A DNA stretch of 50,998 nt from Mesostigma viride (GCA_009746045.1 RPFO01000165.1:6953036-7004033); one strand, 5' to 3'. Counted from the stretch's first letter, positions 30,801-39,987 are shown. Translations and numbers: made by a program. The notes: generated by a model from the sequence alone, not told the origin.

Positions 30801-33235
30801 GCACCGTCGGCCACCGGTCCCTCTCCTCGTCCCACCTGGCACCCCCCTGGCCGCAGCCACAGGGACATGGCCCCGTGGGAGCGATCCTCTCGTGGCCCCC
30901 GGAGGTGGCCGTGCGAGGGGAGGCCATGGGGGGCGGGGCAGGGGCGTTTGCGGCGACCAGGGGCGTGTCCGGGGCAGAGGCAGCAGCATGGGTGGGCCCA
31001 GGGGAAGGGGCCGGGGTGGGGATGCTGGGCGTGGGGGTAGGGGTGGGGGCAGGGGCAAATCGGGCAGGAGTGGGGCCAGCGGCAAGTGGGGGCGTAGTGC
31101 CAAATATGGGGGGCGTGCCATTGGGTGGAGGTCTTGAGAGGGTGAAGCCCTCCCAACGTTCGCAATCGATGGTGTTCGGGCGGGCGGACCAGCCGCTGGC
31201 GCCTGCTGCGCCGCCGGGTGCCGGATCCAGCAGAAACGGCAGCCTGTCCGCCGATGCTGTGAGCGCCACGTCAGCGCTGACGCGGGGCGGGGCGCCACTG
31301 ACAACCACGTTCAGCGAATCCGCCTTGTATGGTCCCAGTGGCGCCACAGCATCCAACGGTTCCACTAGTGCCAATATCACGTACACCGCAGCCGCCACTG
31401 CAGGAGAGGGCGCGAACGGACCAGCCCCCCTGCAAAGGCATGTGTCCCTGGACTCTGTGGTCCAAGCCTCGCTACTGCCCGAGCGCCTCCCTGGGGACAC
31501 CTTCCTGGGGTTTGACGCGGCGTGGCGCGTCAAGGGGCTCCCCCCCGTGTCCGCCCCCCCCGAATGGCGGCCAGGTCAGGCAAGGCATGGCTGGCCCGGC
31601 CCTTCCCATAACGCTCCCATCTCGGGGAGCAGTATCGACGTCCCCGCGACCCCCGGGCCGCCTCGGCCTTTGGAGCCCGTCCAGGTGGCCCTGGAGCTCC
31701 CCTACAAGCCCTCCGGGTACGTCCCGCTGACGACGTCGCCGGACGCCGTTGTGACCATCGCGCCCAGGAGCGTGAGCCCCATCGCACGGAGCAGGTCCCT
31801 GGGACTAGACGCCAGGGCGAACGCGAGCCCTGCGAGGGCGCGGCCGTCGCATGGCAGCTCCGACCAGATGCGGAGTAGCGTGAGCCCCGGGCGAGCGAGG
31901 CCCAGCTTGGACTCCACGCCTGAGCACAATAATGTCAGCCACGAGGCCGCTAGTCCAGCAGGGGCGAGGCCGTCCCACGGTGGCAGCTTTGAACACGCCC
32001 GCAACGTAAACGTGAGCCCCGGGCGCGCGAGGGCCTTTGATTACGCTCCTGAGCACTATGTCCGCGGGGAGGGCATGGGACCCGCGCGAGCAAGGTCTTT
32101 GGAGGATGCTGGCAGCTTGGACCAGGGGCGGGGTAGTGTCAGCCCCGGGCGGGTGAGGGTCTTGGATTCTACTCCCGAGTATAGTTTTGGGAACAGGGAG
32201 GCCACGGGGCCAACAGGGCTGAGGCCGTTTGAAGCCAGCCCTGAGCACAGGGGCGAGAATGCCCCACGTACAGGAGGCCAAGACAGGCACTTGCCTGCCT
32301 CCCCTGCGCACGCGCGCGTGGGTGCTAGCCCTGCGCGCGTGGACGGTAGCGACCCGCACCTCTCGTGTGTGGGGCCTGGCGATGTCATCCACCGTTATCG
32401 CGACGCCGTCGTCCCAGGCCAGCGGGGTGAGCACAGGAGCAAGCATGCGCTGGGTCAAGCAAGTACGGAAAGCAGCCCCTTTGGGAATGCGGGTGAGGGA
32501 CCAGCGGGGGGGAGGACCGCGGAAGCCAGCCCTGTGCATGTGCAGCGCAGGGCAAGCCCAGGGGGGTTGAGGTCCCTGGATGCCAGCTCGGAGAAACCGC
32601 GCAACGATACCCTCGGCGGCGTAAGGGTGAGCCCAGGGCGGGCAAGGCCATTTAAAATGGGCCCGGATTACATGGCCCCAAGTGCAGGCCCCAGGGGGAG
32701 GAGGGTTGAGGATGCCGGTTCCTACACGCTGCGCGGTGACAGCCCTGCAGCATCGCAGCGGACCGCATCAACAGATCCAAGCGAGAGACATCCGAGCAAT
32801 AAACATCCGAGCAATAACCACCCAACCACTAGCCCTGCAGAGCCAATGTCGGCAGCTTTACCAGGGCCACCGGTGCCGGCACGCATTCGTGCCAATGCCT
32901 CTGGTGCTGCTGCTGAAGATGACATGGCTTCTTCTGGACATCATTCCGGCCTGGATTCAGGCCTGGAATCGGGCGTTCAGTCGGGTGTTCAGTTGGGCGT
33001 TCAGTCCGGCGTTCAGTCGGGCCTTGACCTTCATTCTGGCCTCCATTCCCGGGCCGGGAAGGTAGACCTTGACACCTCTAGCTCTGGTGCCCCCAGCCCG
33101 TCGTACAGCTCCACCTCCACCACCAGCGCAGCGTCCAGCGCCTCCCTGGCATTCCCGACACTGGGGGCAGCTGTCAGTGCAGAGATCTCTTTGGCAGCGC
33201 TGCGGTTGTTGGGCAAGGAGGCTGGCCGTGACTAG
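8033..33235 (+). CDS. Leishmanolysin-like (peptidase M8) type I membrane protein with giant cytoplasmic tail, 5'-incomplete model
   Basis: Exons by splice sites and phase: 8033-8159, 10637-10722, 11945-12095, 12651-12821, 14024-14179, 15619-15697, 16010-16167, 16446-16580, 17054-17121, 18241-18418, 18682-18809, 21096-21197, 21505-21803, 23135-23196, 24368-24675, 25257-25453, 26990-27267, 28369-33235. All junctions agree in phase except 23196/24368, which implies one missed exon of 3n+1 bases. Spliced length is about 7.5 kb (about 2,500 residues; ectodomain about 890, tail about 1,620). Domain order: M8 N-terminal part, degenerate zinc motif, third-ligand region, Cys-rich M8 C-terminal part, EGF-like, repeat-type extracellular domain, TM helix, Ser/Pro/Gly-rich tail. 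M8 enzymes are zinc proteases at the cell surface; two of three zinc ligands are replaced here, so I infer a non-catalytic surface protein. The start codon and signal peptide are not found. Confidence 0.75.
8164..8361. repeat. 33-bp minisatellite, 6 copies
   Basis: The unit contains ttcatatcactcagtcatag and then cgccctttg. It begins three bases after the donor of the first recognised M8-like exon, so it amplifies the start of that intron. The unit is a multiple of three and stays open in one frame, but the GTGAGT donor before it argues that it is intronic. Confidence 0.9.
8490..10460. repeat. 2-kb C-rich minisatellite, about 75-bp variable unit
   Basis: The unit alternates cctgcccgcccgcccgcc with cacccgcccggcg, a run of 8-12 Cs, and gcctgcttgcccacc. 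Several frames on both strands are stop-free over more than 500 codons purely from base content. It lies within the intron 8160-10636. It has strong potential for G-quadruplexes (minus strand) and i-motifs (plus strand), and copy number is likely collapsed or uncertain in any assembly. Confidence 0.9.
10458..10618. repeat. 68-bp AT-rich tandem repeat, about 2.4 copies
   Basis: The unit starts tattttcatgttttgatctc and includes tcatattattattttcatg. It sits directly between the C-rich array and the acceptor at 10636, so it supplies the pyrimidine-rich intron end. Confidence 0.8.
11262..11905. repeat. Minisatellite of 31-38 bp, about 19 copies
   Basis: The unit is cccgctctgtgcttgaccat plus tgcccc and a variable (ca)ccatcccac part. 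It fills the 3' half of the intron 10723-11944. Open frames through it are compositional. Confidence 0.9.
13303..13632. repeat. 47-bp minisatellite, 7 copies
   Basis: The unit is agctgcttgtttatctgagt, then cgctaaagtgctgctagtcc and ttgttcc; copies differ mainly at cgcTaaa/cgcGaaa. It lies within the intron 12822-14023. Confidence 0.9.
14024..14179 (+). CDS. M8-like exon preceding the zinc motif
   Basis: Encodes a Cys-containing stretch with DPLTDRPIGASINVCAGHAS, the M8 block 'D...RPiaG.inic' that precedes the active-site helix. It starts and ends in phase 0, with acceptor ctgcag and donor ccag|gtacga. The last 18 bases and donor are copied repeatedly in the following intron. Confidence 0.75.
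14268..14840. repeat. Array of exon-end/donor copies, including an 86-bp unit x5
   Basis: After the true donor of exon 14024-14179, degenerate copies appear at about 14268 and 14366, then five 86-bp units with ccaccag ending at 14464, 14550, 14636, 14722 and 14808. Each unit reads pyrimidine tract, ccaccag, gatacag, gtatga, so each holds an acceptor-like CAG, seven bases of exon-like sequence and a donor-like GTATG. Confidence 0.85.
14993..15204. repeat. 10-bp minisatellite (TAGGTAGCAC), about 21 copies
   Basis: Near-perfect decamers with occasional tGGGTAGCAC variants, in the intron 14180-15618. A short partial copy recurs at about 15280-15300. Confidence 0.95.
15619..15697 (+). CDS. Active-site-helix exon of the M8-like protein, zinc motif degenerate
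   Basis: Reads VNVILQEVMRILGLSPSLF then PYWRNTT. In M8 proteases this is the HExxHxxGF(S)xxLF segment, where both histidines bind zinc and the glutamate is catalytic. Here the first His is Gln and the second is Arg; the Glu is kept. The surrounding helix and the 'SPSLFPYWR' tail are otherwise typical of the family. It enters in phase 0 and leaves in phase 1 at accg|gtgggt, and the next exon (16010) supplies the two missing bases. Confidence 0.8.
16010..17121 (+). CDS. M8-like exons around the third zinc ligand (3 exons)
   Basis: Exons 16010-16167, 16446-16580 and 17054-17121. They give KLVTPM joined to AVAAARENMGCPTLDGVEM, the family block 'tPrV...arehfgC.~l~Gve', then QVPGHLASRLY, where the His matches the third zinc ligand of the family 'SHwekR' motif and is retained. 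The third exon gives VLSRISLSSLADTGW, matching 'S~iTLAlLeDtGWY'; the Trp codon is split by the intron and completed at 18241. Confidence 0.75.
18241..21803 (+). CDS. Cys-rich C-terminal part of the M8-like domain (4 exons)
   Basis: Exons 18241-18418, 18682-18809, 21096-21197 and 21505-21803. The first opens YEVDASAAPPLQFAWHAGCD, the family 'GWY.vdys.a..l.wG...GC'. The next has NKCTFNKAAVGVCRSC. The last two give FGPGSSCFEDG and later AGCYRRQCVRSN and SPWQACPTGS, the standard M8 pattern with about ten cysteines, ending PDDCNGN. All phases agree. Two of the intervening introns carry long tandem arrays or many junction copies. Confidence 0.7.
19356..20772. repeat. 25-bp minisatellite, about 56 copies
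   Basis: The unit is cacagaaaacatgctagctg plus cttgg. Variant units (cactctaaatagg, cacacacaatctg, cacagtaaac) recur in a loose higher-order pattern. It lies in the intron 18810-21095. Copies abut with no spacers, so it is not a CRISPR array; open frames on both strands are by-products. Confidence 0.95.
21882..22165. repeat. Junction copies of exon 21505-21803, about 90-110 bp unit
   Basis: The exon end aatggcaacg plus donor gtgaccctgttag recurs with donor positions at 21894, 22003 and 22094, and as aatggcaaag|gtgagc at 22163. Each is followed by the same intron start (gtaatactcgta, ttcagataagagcttgttg). Confidence 0.85.
22205..22872. repeat. 65-bp minisatellite, about 10 copies
   Basis: The unit includes tcgtattgtgacattgtgac and atcgtgctactatggttgta, with occasional cattt/ccttt variants. 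It lies in the intron 21804-23134. Confidence 0.95.
23135..23196 (+). CDS. EGF-like exon
   Basis: Joins in phase to the previous exon to give DDCNGNGECFNETCYCLPGF and then AGPSCSQ, a six-cysteine EGF-type module with the C-x-C-x2-G-(aromatic)-x-G-x2-C signature. EGF modules commonly follow the M8 domain in protist and algal leishmanolysin homologues. It ends in phase 0, which does not fit the next exon at 24368, so an exon between them is missing from this model. Confidence 0.65.
23788..24032. repeat. 27-bp minisatellite, about 9 copies
   Basis: The unit is gcaccggtatcaatgcctag plus ttctgct, alternating with ggtactagtgcc. It is open in one + frame (APVSMPSS/APVLVPSS) that continues into the real exon at 24368, but the phase and the acceptor at 24367 favour intronic status. 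Confidence 0.9.
24116..24312. repeat. 19-bp minisatellite resembling the intron 3' end
   Basis: The unit is ctccctatcaacctatctg. The last stretch before the acceptor, ctccctgtcaacctatcc, is a copy of the same unit, so the array seems to have grown from the acceptor-proximal sequence. Confidence 0.85.
24368..27267 (+). CDS. Juxtamembrane extracellular exons and transmembrane helix (3 exons)
   Basis: Exons 24368-24675, 25257-25453 and 26990-27267. The first has a dense Cys cluster (HNCNGMCHPLC, CAACC, GYACSPDTGAC) followed by an Asp run and a Ser/Gly linker. The second gives ELFRGALRGAALGVGSARVS, resembling the repeated extracellular module 'F...aLA.aLGV...rV.V..v' seen in algal surface proteins; the third continues it and adds a Gly/Ser stalk. 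The hydrophobic segment GAAIAILLASGVIFGAALVL, then LIGLG, is a single TM helix. Translation then enters WRTLARRPSRD in the next exon, a basic stop-transfer signal that puts the tail in the cytosol. Confidence 0.7.
25534..26180. repeat. Dispersed copies of the exon 25257-25453 end and donor
   Basis: The motif gttccagacaaggatcag with a following donor-like g(t/c)gagg recurs at 25534, 25616, 25823, 26053, 26089 and 26157, and in inverted orientation at 25711-25729. A separate 30-bp repeat (tagtatcagtttagggtata) fills about 25880-26010. Confidence 0.8.
26416..26590. repeat. 51-bp tandem repeat, 3.4 copies
   Basis: The unit begins gacgtgcccaaacctcgtac and contains tattcctgcttcagtgtaac. It lies in the intron 25454-26989. 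Confidence 0.85.
28369..33235 (+). CDS. Giant last exon: cytoplasmic tail of the M8-like protein, with apparent frameshift
   Basis: The acceptor follows a 200-base C/T-rich tract. The first 165 codons (WRTLARRPSRD onward) run in one frame to a run of 13 Gs at 28866-28878; the remaining 1,450 codons run one frame over to the TAG at 33233-33235. One missing G would explain it, because motif spacing is continuous across the run (AVLQQSASMGSG before, NSAVLTRSPSRGS after). The tail is Ser/Pro/Gly/Arg-rich and mostly disordered. It has basic-Ser motifs (RSLSFRSP, RSRSADD, RSQSM) that suit kinase or 14-3-3 recognition, one more ordered patch (KGMFLATLLGWFRSKRFADS), and a degenerate repeat around SPGRARP near the end. 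No catalytic domain was seen. Confidence 0.75.
31822..32650 (+). repeat. Protein-level repeat around S-P-(G/A)-(R/A)-A-R-P in the tail
   Basis: About ten degenerate units of roughly 25-40 residues, each with a core such as SPARARPSHG, SPGRARPSLDSTPEH or SPGRVRVLDSTPEY, spaced by acidic/His and Ser-rich segments. Each core has a Ser-Pro followed by basic residues, a candidate proline-directed phosphorylation site. Function unknown. Confidence 0.6.
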
Positions 33236-35105
33236 GAAGGGCGGCACCTGAGTAATCTGACCCTTGTGTGAGGGTTGGTTTTGCAAGGGGGGAGGACGAG
33301 GTTCCTTTGTCAGGGGTCCTTTGCAAGGGGGGGGGGGGAAGGGCGGGGGGGCGGGTAAAGGGGACCTCTTGTGCAGGGTCCCTGTCTCACCTCTGCAAAG
33401 CCTAGGAAATATGAGGGCAGGGATGTCTTACCAGACTGTGCGAGCGTCGAAGTATGGCCACCGTCCGCAGGTGGTGTTACTGCGGAGTATCTAGTATCCG
33501 TACTGGTGTTAGTACTGCTAGTAGTTGCGATAGTAGTATAGATAGTAGTATATATTTAGTTGTACGGGCGACGCTATTACTAGGGCTAAGGTATTCGTCT
33601 ATATCGGGCATAGGATTCTAGTATATGAGAAGCAGGGATCAGGCGCCTCAGCCACGACTTGTGATGGAAAATGAACAAGGATCGATCACCAAAGACCCTG
33701 CTTTGCCTTCCAGGCTGGCTCTAGCTAGGGCTGTCCCAATGTTTCCTGGCCTCCAGGGGGGGGCATCATTGTCATGTCTGCTGTCGTTATGGCCCCATGC
33801 AGGTGGCAGAGGTTGCTTCAATGAACGCCACGCTGTACCCCTTTCTGCAACAGCCACATCGCTGACTGCCGCACCATCGCAAAAAGACCTTGGCGAGCCG
33901 CAGCCTCGGGCTGGTGAACGGCTCTGAAATGAAGGACCTGGGTGAAATGGCCTGAGGCGGGTGAGCGGCTCTGTTACGGTGCTGTCAGCAGTGCATGCAG
34001 ACACGGGCACTTAACAGCGCCAGGACGTCATCTGAAACATGGCGCATGCAGCAGTGTCGTTGGTGGCCGGAGGAAATGCGATCGCTGGTTGGGAGGCATC
34101 CTCATCCAAGGGGAAGGGCGAAGGACGAAGGACCTCGTAAAGTCGACCTGCATTGTCGTGACTGGCCAGTGTTATTAGCATCAGAATTATTGTGAGGAGA
34201 TCGCTCCGGTTCATAGTAGTTTTGGGGTTTCGGAACGATTCGTTGTTATCATATCGGGGAGCCAGCGCGCCCCCCTCTGACAGCATTAACACATCCGCTT
34301 GAAGATGTGGGTGGTATCAGGGCGCGGTTTCGTGGTCTGTGAGGGCTGGTGCCCCAACAGGCCCCAAGCCCTGGACTGATGTCCCTTAGCACGGAAAATC
34401 CAGCCTGTTACTTCCGTTATTATGTCTTCACTGACACGCCTAGGGCGAGACGTTTGCCAGCAGATAGGTGCAGCTCTTCTACAATTTCTGTTTTGGGGGG
34501 TACTTTCTTGGTACTACTAAATATTCTAGCATCTACTCTATATTCTAGCATCTACTATATATTCTAGCATCTACTATGTATTCTAGCATCTACTCTATGT
34601 TCTAGCATCATGGGCTTCGATCTCTGTGCGAGGCAACAAGCAGGGCCTCGAGAGGTGGTTATGCTCAACATGTTGAGGCCCCCATTGTGTCCGTGTGCTA
34701 TAAAGCACAGAGGGCCCGGCCCATTCATTTGTCCATCAATGCGTGCAACCGGGGCTAGCTCACTGCATGACTCCCTGTGTGCACATGCAGCCAATGTGAC
34801 TTGCATGCTGCCATATAGGGAGTATAATGCGCCTAGCCTACCATACTAATTTTCATGTTGATTTTGATGGTTTGTTAGGAATCATAGATGCTACTTTAAA
34901 AAAAAAAAAATCAATTTGTGGGATTTCAGTTTAAGTGAGACAACTATTCCTGGACATCATAGTTGGCTTCAGGACTTGGGTCTCAAATGAGGTATGTGGT
35001 TAAAATGTTTCCTTGTTAATGATTATGAAATTATAATTTTATAATCAATTTTACCCCGAATTCAAACCAACTTTACCCCGACTTGTTGTCGCCAGTTCTG
35101 AAATG
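33236..35105. other. Intergenic region after the M8-like gene, no supported gene
   Basis: It begins with G-rich sequence (33290-33360), then TA/tag-rich sequence (33480-33560). A candidate acceptor and open segment near 33800 (gccccatgcag|gtggcag) has no recognisable product. At 34522-34608 a 19-bp tandem repeat (ttctagcatctactctata) has about 4.5 copies. No RNA gene was seen. Confidence 0.5.
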
Positions 35106-35646
35106 GTCAAATTGTCAAAATTGTCACTTTATTCACGCCGGCGGACTACCTACGGGCTACCTGCGGACTGCTTGACGCGGAGTCGCCAAGTTCTGTAACT
35201 CGCCACGTGATGCCGCCGCGCCATTTTGTACTTTTTTTCGTACATGGCTTGCGTTGGGTTCATCGACAAGCATCGACGCTCATCGACGGTGCAATCCGAT
35301 GCGACGGAGAATAATGTTCGCCACATGCGCAAGGGCTCTTTTCCATGTACAACGTGAGATGCAAAGTCCGCATCGCTGACCGGAAATTCCATCCAACACC
35401 GTCGTACAGTACCAGTCAACCGCTTCTCTGCCTTTTAACCGTCGAATGCGCAATCGATCTAGAAACGTCTCCGCGACTTCAGTACTTTCCGTCACCCTTT
35501 GCATGTTGTTGTACAATACTTCACATTTACGCCAATAGAAACTCGCCTCCAAAACTATATGTCGACGGATGCATGCCTCTCATTTAATTTCAAGTTACCT
35601 CTTAATTAATCTCGGCCCCCACCCTCCGACAATTTGACGATTTGAC
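35106..35646. mobile_element. MITE-like element with imperfect terminal inverted repeats
   Basis: Left end GTCAAATTGTCAAAATTGTC (35106-35125) and right end GACAATTTGACGATTTGAC (35628-35646) are inverted repeats with one mismatch and one gap. The 541-bp interior has two minus-strand open frames (35150-35419, 35280-35552) with no recognised family. A clear target-site duplication was not found. Confidence 0.45.
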
Positions 35647-35920
35647 AAAAACAGCCGTTTCATCCGACTATGAACTTATGTCCTTGTGCATGTCATGCAT
35701 ACCTCTCTGCACAGATAACATTTTGCAACGAGAAAATGGTGCCTAGAAAGTCACATGCAGGCGCCAAGACCTCACAAAAGCTGCATGGGAGCATGCGATT
35801 TCGACCTGACTTACATATATCCGTGCAATTATTGATAGGATGGCTTACTGTGTACTATAGGAGATGACGACCCCTAGCGCTTCAAGCGCCGGCAGCACAC
35901 TGCAAACCCCAGACTTTCTA

Positions 35921-36480
35921 TTCATTCATTCATTCACTCACTCACTCACTCACCCACCCACCCACCCACCCACCCACCCACCCACCCACCCACCCACCCA
36001 CCCACCCACCCACCCACCCACCCACCCACCCACCCACCCACCCACCCACCCACCCACCCACCCACCCACCCACCCACCCACCCACCCACCCACCCACCCA
36101 CCCACCCACCCACCCACCCACCCACCCACCCACCCACCCACCACCCACCCACCCACCCACCCACCCACCCACCCACCCACCCACCCACCCACCCACCCAC
36201 CCACCACCCACCCACCCACCCACCCACCCACCCACCCACCCACCCACCCACCCACCCACCCACCCACCCACCCACCCACCCACCCACCCACCCACCCACC
36301 CACTCACCCACTCACTCACTCACTCACTCACTCACTCACTCACTCACTCACTCACTCACTCACTCACTCACTCACTCACTCACTCACTCACTCACTCACT
36401 CACTCACTCACTCACTCACTCACTCACTCACTCATTCATTCATTCATTCATTCATTCATTCATTCATTCATTCATTCATT
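35921..36480. repeat. Concentric tetranucleotide microsatellite TTCA-CTCA-CCCA-CTCA-TTCA
   Basis: About 560 bp of 4-bp units change stepwise: TTCA (from 35921), CTCA (from about 35937), CCCA (about 35953-36302, with two CCA slips near 36140 and 36204), CTCA (to about 36434), TTCA (to 36480). Both edges repeat the same order. Frames through it are compositional. Confidence 0.95.
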
Positions 36481-36481
36481 C

Positions 36482-37330
36482 ACGCGCAAGTCGCCAGCAT
36501 TGCACCAAGATCACGTACGCGCAAGTCGGCAGCATTGCAGCAAGATCACGTACGCGCAAGTCGGCAGCATTGCTCGCCGGGCCGGAACCTGCATGGCTTA
36601 TAGTGACCACGGTGAAGGGGACCTGACCGAATCCAGCTAGGCCGGAAATCGCTAGCTGACCTCATCTATGCCGACAGCATCACGCTCAATGAGACGTCGT
36701 CCTGCATCTGCCCAGCTCTGGCACTCCAGGCATGCGCAGTCGGCTCAGCAATTCGCCCCAATTAAGACCGAGTGACGCAGTCTATGTGCTTGTCAATTCA
36801 GACCGAGGCTATGGCCGTCGATCTAGCGGAACCCCGCCCCGAGCGGCCTCCGCGGTCCTGGACGACACCGGCAATGGTAAACTACCCCGATCGCTTCAAG
36901 CTGCTCGCTACTTGGCTACCCGACAGCACAGATGGCATATGAAACCCGGATTGGCCTGGCATGGGGGAAACTCCACAAGCTCACCGCCGCGTGTGGAGCA
37001 ATGCCGCCCTGCCCCGGATTGTCAAGCGCAACCTGTTCAAGGTTGTCATTATGACGGTCACGACCTACGGTGCAGACACGTGGATGCTGACGCAGGAAAT
37101 GGAGGCCCGGCTCAATAATGAAGCATTATTTTATTAAAAGCCCAGCTCGATGGAGATGTCACCAAGATGCTACGCAGAAACCCGCGCAGCCGATGTCCAC
37201 GACGGCTCCATGGAGGTTACATCGATTGCCTATTGACGTACTGCATGTTCGTCCGACTTGGTATGACCCTTTTCGGTCAAATATGACACGATAATACAGG
37301 GTTGACCAATGATGGCCAAGCAAGCAGCTG
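36482..37330 (+). mobile_element. LINE copy A: degenerate reverse-transcriptase fragment
   Basis: Collinear with LINE copy B below. It includes LADLIYADSITL (the catalytic YADD box with its last Asp changed to Ser), then WSNAALPRIVKRNLF-type sequence and TYGADTWMLTQEMEA. Several frameshifts and stops are present. A 35-bp piece (acgcgcaagtcggcagcatt...) is repeated three times at the left edge (36482-36575). An AT-rich insert near 37110-37140 is flanked by gcccRgctc repeats. It is non-functional. Confidence 0.75.
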
Positions 37331-38059
37331 ATCAATGAAAGTTGCAAGGATTCCATTGGGTCACTGTACCGTATACTTCATGAAATGCCGGCGCAGAAAC
37401 GTCGCCGCTGCTCGCCTGCCACGCTGGGTCAGGGACAGGCCGGTCACATACGCTAAAAGTTTCCATATTACTTCTGCTGCACGAAGACTGCAACTGCAAG
37501 CCCTAAAGCTGTCCTGGAGCAAGTCCTAAAGCTGTCAGTGGGTCAGCTTTTCGCCAATAAGACTCTAGTCCAGCATACCACCCCGATTCTAGTCACGCGT
37601 TAAAATTTGGTGCTGTTGACGTCGTAAGTGCTTGTCCATCATTCTATATCATAGCTTAGTAACGTCACTATGGCTCGACGTTGTCCATTCTTTCCACATC
37701 CAAGTTTTCCCAGGTGATGGGGGGTTCGTTTATCCCACTGCTAAAAAATAACCGATTTGCTCGCCAGTATTACTTATGCAGCTTCAGGTACCGAGTATGT
37801 CGTAAGCCTACAGCTGGTACAGCACCAGCTGTTGTGAAAGGCAAAGCTATGAAGGTGTTCGCGACTTGCTAAACCTCAGGCACTTGACCGCGATCGTCAC
37901 CTATCTGCTCGCCAGGCGCCCTGGCGACCGCCGCGCCGCCACGCCGTGATGCTGCCAATTGGCAAGTTCGCGTTATTTTGGTATTTGGCATGTTCAGAAA
38001 TAATCATAAAGACGCCACGTGGTGAATCCTGGAAACGCAGCTGCGGCACCTGACCGGTC

Positions 38060-38520
38060 AGTGCCACCAGAGAATGAGTTTATCGAGCGCAGTGCGCTGA
38101 AATGGACGGCGACTGTTGTAATTTTGCTACGACGGCCATTCGCTACTGGAAGCAGCGAAGGATTTGTTCAATTGCTGACAAGCAGGTTTACGTTCGTGCT
38201 AGGCTTTGCCACATCAAACCGAGCATTTGACTATGGCGTCGGGTTCGACGCCAGCACGAGGTTCGATTGGTCAAAATACTCATTTCGATGTTGCGCACTT
38301 GGCTGCGTTAAACCCATGAAAAAGCGTACGCAAAATCGAGCGCGAACACGACCTAAAGCTCAGTAATCCCAGTGCATGTGTTGATCCAAACTCGTTCGTG
38401 TCTGAGAGGGCTTTCTCGCTAGCCGGCTGGGACCGAAGCATTGTCAGGTGAAGCTACGGGCGATGAGAAAACCCGGGCGGGCACGTGGGAATAAAGTGAT
38501 TGCTGACTGAGGGCACGTCG
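38060..38520 (+). pseudogene. hAT transposase remnant, internally deleted
   Basis: A 115-codon frame (38019-38366) has a segment like the hAT region preceding the dimerisation domain (RRPFATGSSEGFVQLL). About 30 bp downstream, in another frame, comes VDPNSFVSERAFSLAGWDRS, the hATC motif SERxFSxAG. The central DDE part is missing between them. The sequence differs from the hAT gene at the window start, so this is a separate family. Confidence 0.55.
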
Positions 38521-38842
38521 TGTCGCGTGCTTCACTCTAAAAGCTTACGTGGTAACGGCATGGCTGTCCGACAATAATCTCCATATCGTATGCCAAATTA
38601 GTATGTGTTGTTCCTACATGCTGGATGATGCCGGTGTGAAGAGCCACGCTCCGTGAAGCTGCCCGAATGCGAGGCGTGGCCTCGAGCCTCGTTTTCCTGG
38701 AAGCGTGCTTGCTACTACATGGTCTAGTGATTCAAGGTGACCAACGGGTACCCTGTCGGGTCGGTCCTTGTTTCGATACATCAGCATGACAGCGTACATA
38801 TAAGTCTTTGCTAGCATGCTACTATGACCATTTCGTCACCTT

Positions 38843-39235
38843 TTGGGTGCTGTCTGGCTAACACGCCGTGGGATACTGTCGTCTAATTGCCACGCAGCCA
38901 CGCCAGCCGCGCCGCTTGGACGGCGCGTCCTTCTTTCCGCACCCGGGCCTCATGAAGAGACGCAGAATGCTTCGTATTACGCCTCGTTGCCGTCTCTCAG
39001 GTACGACGGAACAATTGGCGTTCCCCCCTGGTTTGTTATTACACATGTGGTGGTGGTCGGAGGTGTTTCGACAGTGCCAGAAAGGGAATTCACTTTTGAT
39101 GACACGGCATGGTGGATTGCCGATGTTCATCTGTGCTCTATGTGGCGAGAGCTAGGCTGGAATTGCATGACATTTGCAAACGTGACTTCCCCCCCCCCCC
39201 CCCCCTCCCCTCCCCCCCCAAAAAAACCCAAATAA
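38843..39235 (+). CDS. Possible exon(s) of a secreted or Pro-rich protein, uncertain
   Basis: An open frame with uneven but protein-like composition: RRVLLSAPGP, two N-glycosylation sequons (NAS, NVT), a hydrophobic strand (FVITHVVVVGGV), DDTAWWIADVHLC and a SPPPPPSPPPPKK tail as in algal hydroxyproline-rich glycoproteins. An acceptor (cacgcag, about 38898) and a donor (ctcag|gtacga, about 39000) fall inside it, so only part may be exonic. It lies upstream of the second TM gene on the same strand and could belong to its ectodomain, but no phase link can be shown because the exon between is not found. Confidence 0.3.
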   Translation: MGAVWLTRRGILSSNCHAATPAAPLGRRVLLSAPGPHEETQNASYYASLPSLRYDGTIGVPPWFVITHVVVVGGVSTVPEREFTFDDTAWWIADVHLCSMWRELGWNCMTFANVTSPPPPPSPPPPKKPK

Positions 39236-39486
39236 CAACCAGGCAACCCACCACCATCCATGCATCCATGCACTTCCCCCCCCCCACCTCGTGTCCCCAC
39301 ATCCATGCCCCCCCCCCCTAACATGTCCCTCGCATGCATAGCCATGCGCGCGTGGAGCGTGTGCGTGTGTGTATGTGGTGCTCAGATAATTGTATAGTGA
39401 TCTCATCCCCTTCCGAGTCTGCCCATGTCTCACCTCACCACTGCACGGTATATCATGTTCCACCGCAAGCTTGCCACCTGTCTCGA

Positions 39487-39797
39487 CCTGAATAGCTCGG
39501 TGACGCGTTTGGGCTGTCGCATGGATACGGTGGTCACTATACTACAGTATTCTGGCCTGAATAGCTCGGTGACGCGTTTGGGCTGTCGCATGGATACGGT
39601 GGTCACTATACTACAGTATTCTGGCCTGAATAGCTCGGTGACGCGTTTGGGCTGTCGCATGGATACGGTGGTCACTATACTACAGTATTCTGGCCTGAAT
39701 AGCTCGGTGACGCGTTTGGGCTGTCGCATGGATACGGTGGTCACTATACTACAGTATTCTGGCCTGAATAGCTCGGTGACGCGTTTGGGCTGTCGCC
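39487..39797. repeat. 69-bp minisatellite, 4.5 copies
   Basis: The unit starts cctgaatagctcggtgacgc and contains tggtcactatactacagtat. Two related copies (tggtcactgcactacagtat, with gcgggttgtctcgtgga) appear at 41995-42075, inside the next intron. Confidence 0.95.
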
Positions 39798-39987
39798 AAG
39801 CTCGCGCTTGTTATCAATCTCTAGTAGAACACAGGCTGGTGTGCGTCCTTTTGGGTTTCTCCTCCCTTAAACTACTACTTCCAAGGCACCTTTTCAGAAG
39901 ATGCGTTCACCTTATTGACTTTCACTCAGTCCCCTAAAAAATTATTCGTTCTTTGCCATGTGTCCCCAAATGATTTGCGTTCGCCAG

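Noticed and set aside
29196-33286. Long minus-strand frames opposite the tail exon (up to 348 codons)
   Set aside because: Shadows of a GC-rich + strand exon; no motifs, and the + frame is 1,441 codons with repeated protein motifs.
35953-36302. Telomere-like CCCA/TGGG repeat
   Set aside because: Not the TTTAGGG or TTTTAGGG type expected in green algae, and it is embedded between CTCA and TTCA arrays internally.
35864-36640. 258-codon frame of THPP repeats and Gly/Trp/Val frames on the other strand
   Set aside because: Tetranucleotide microsatellite; no coding context on either side.
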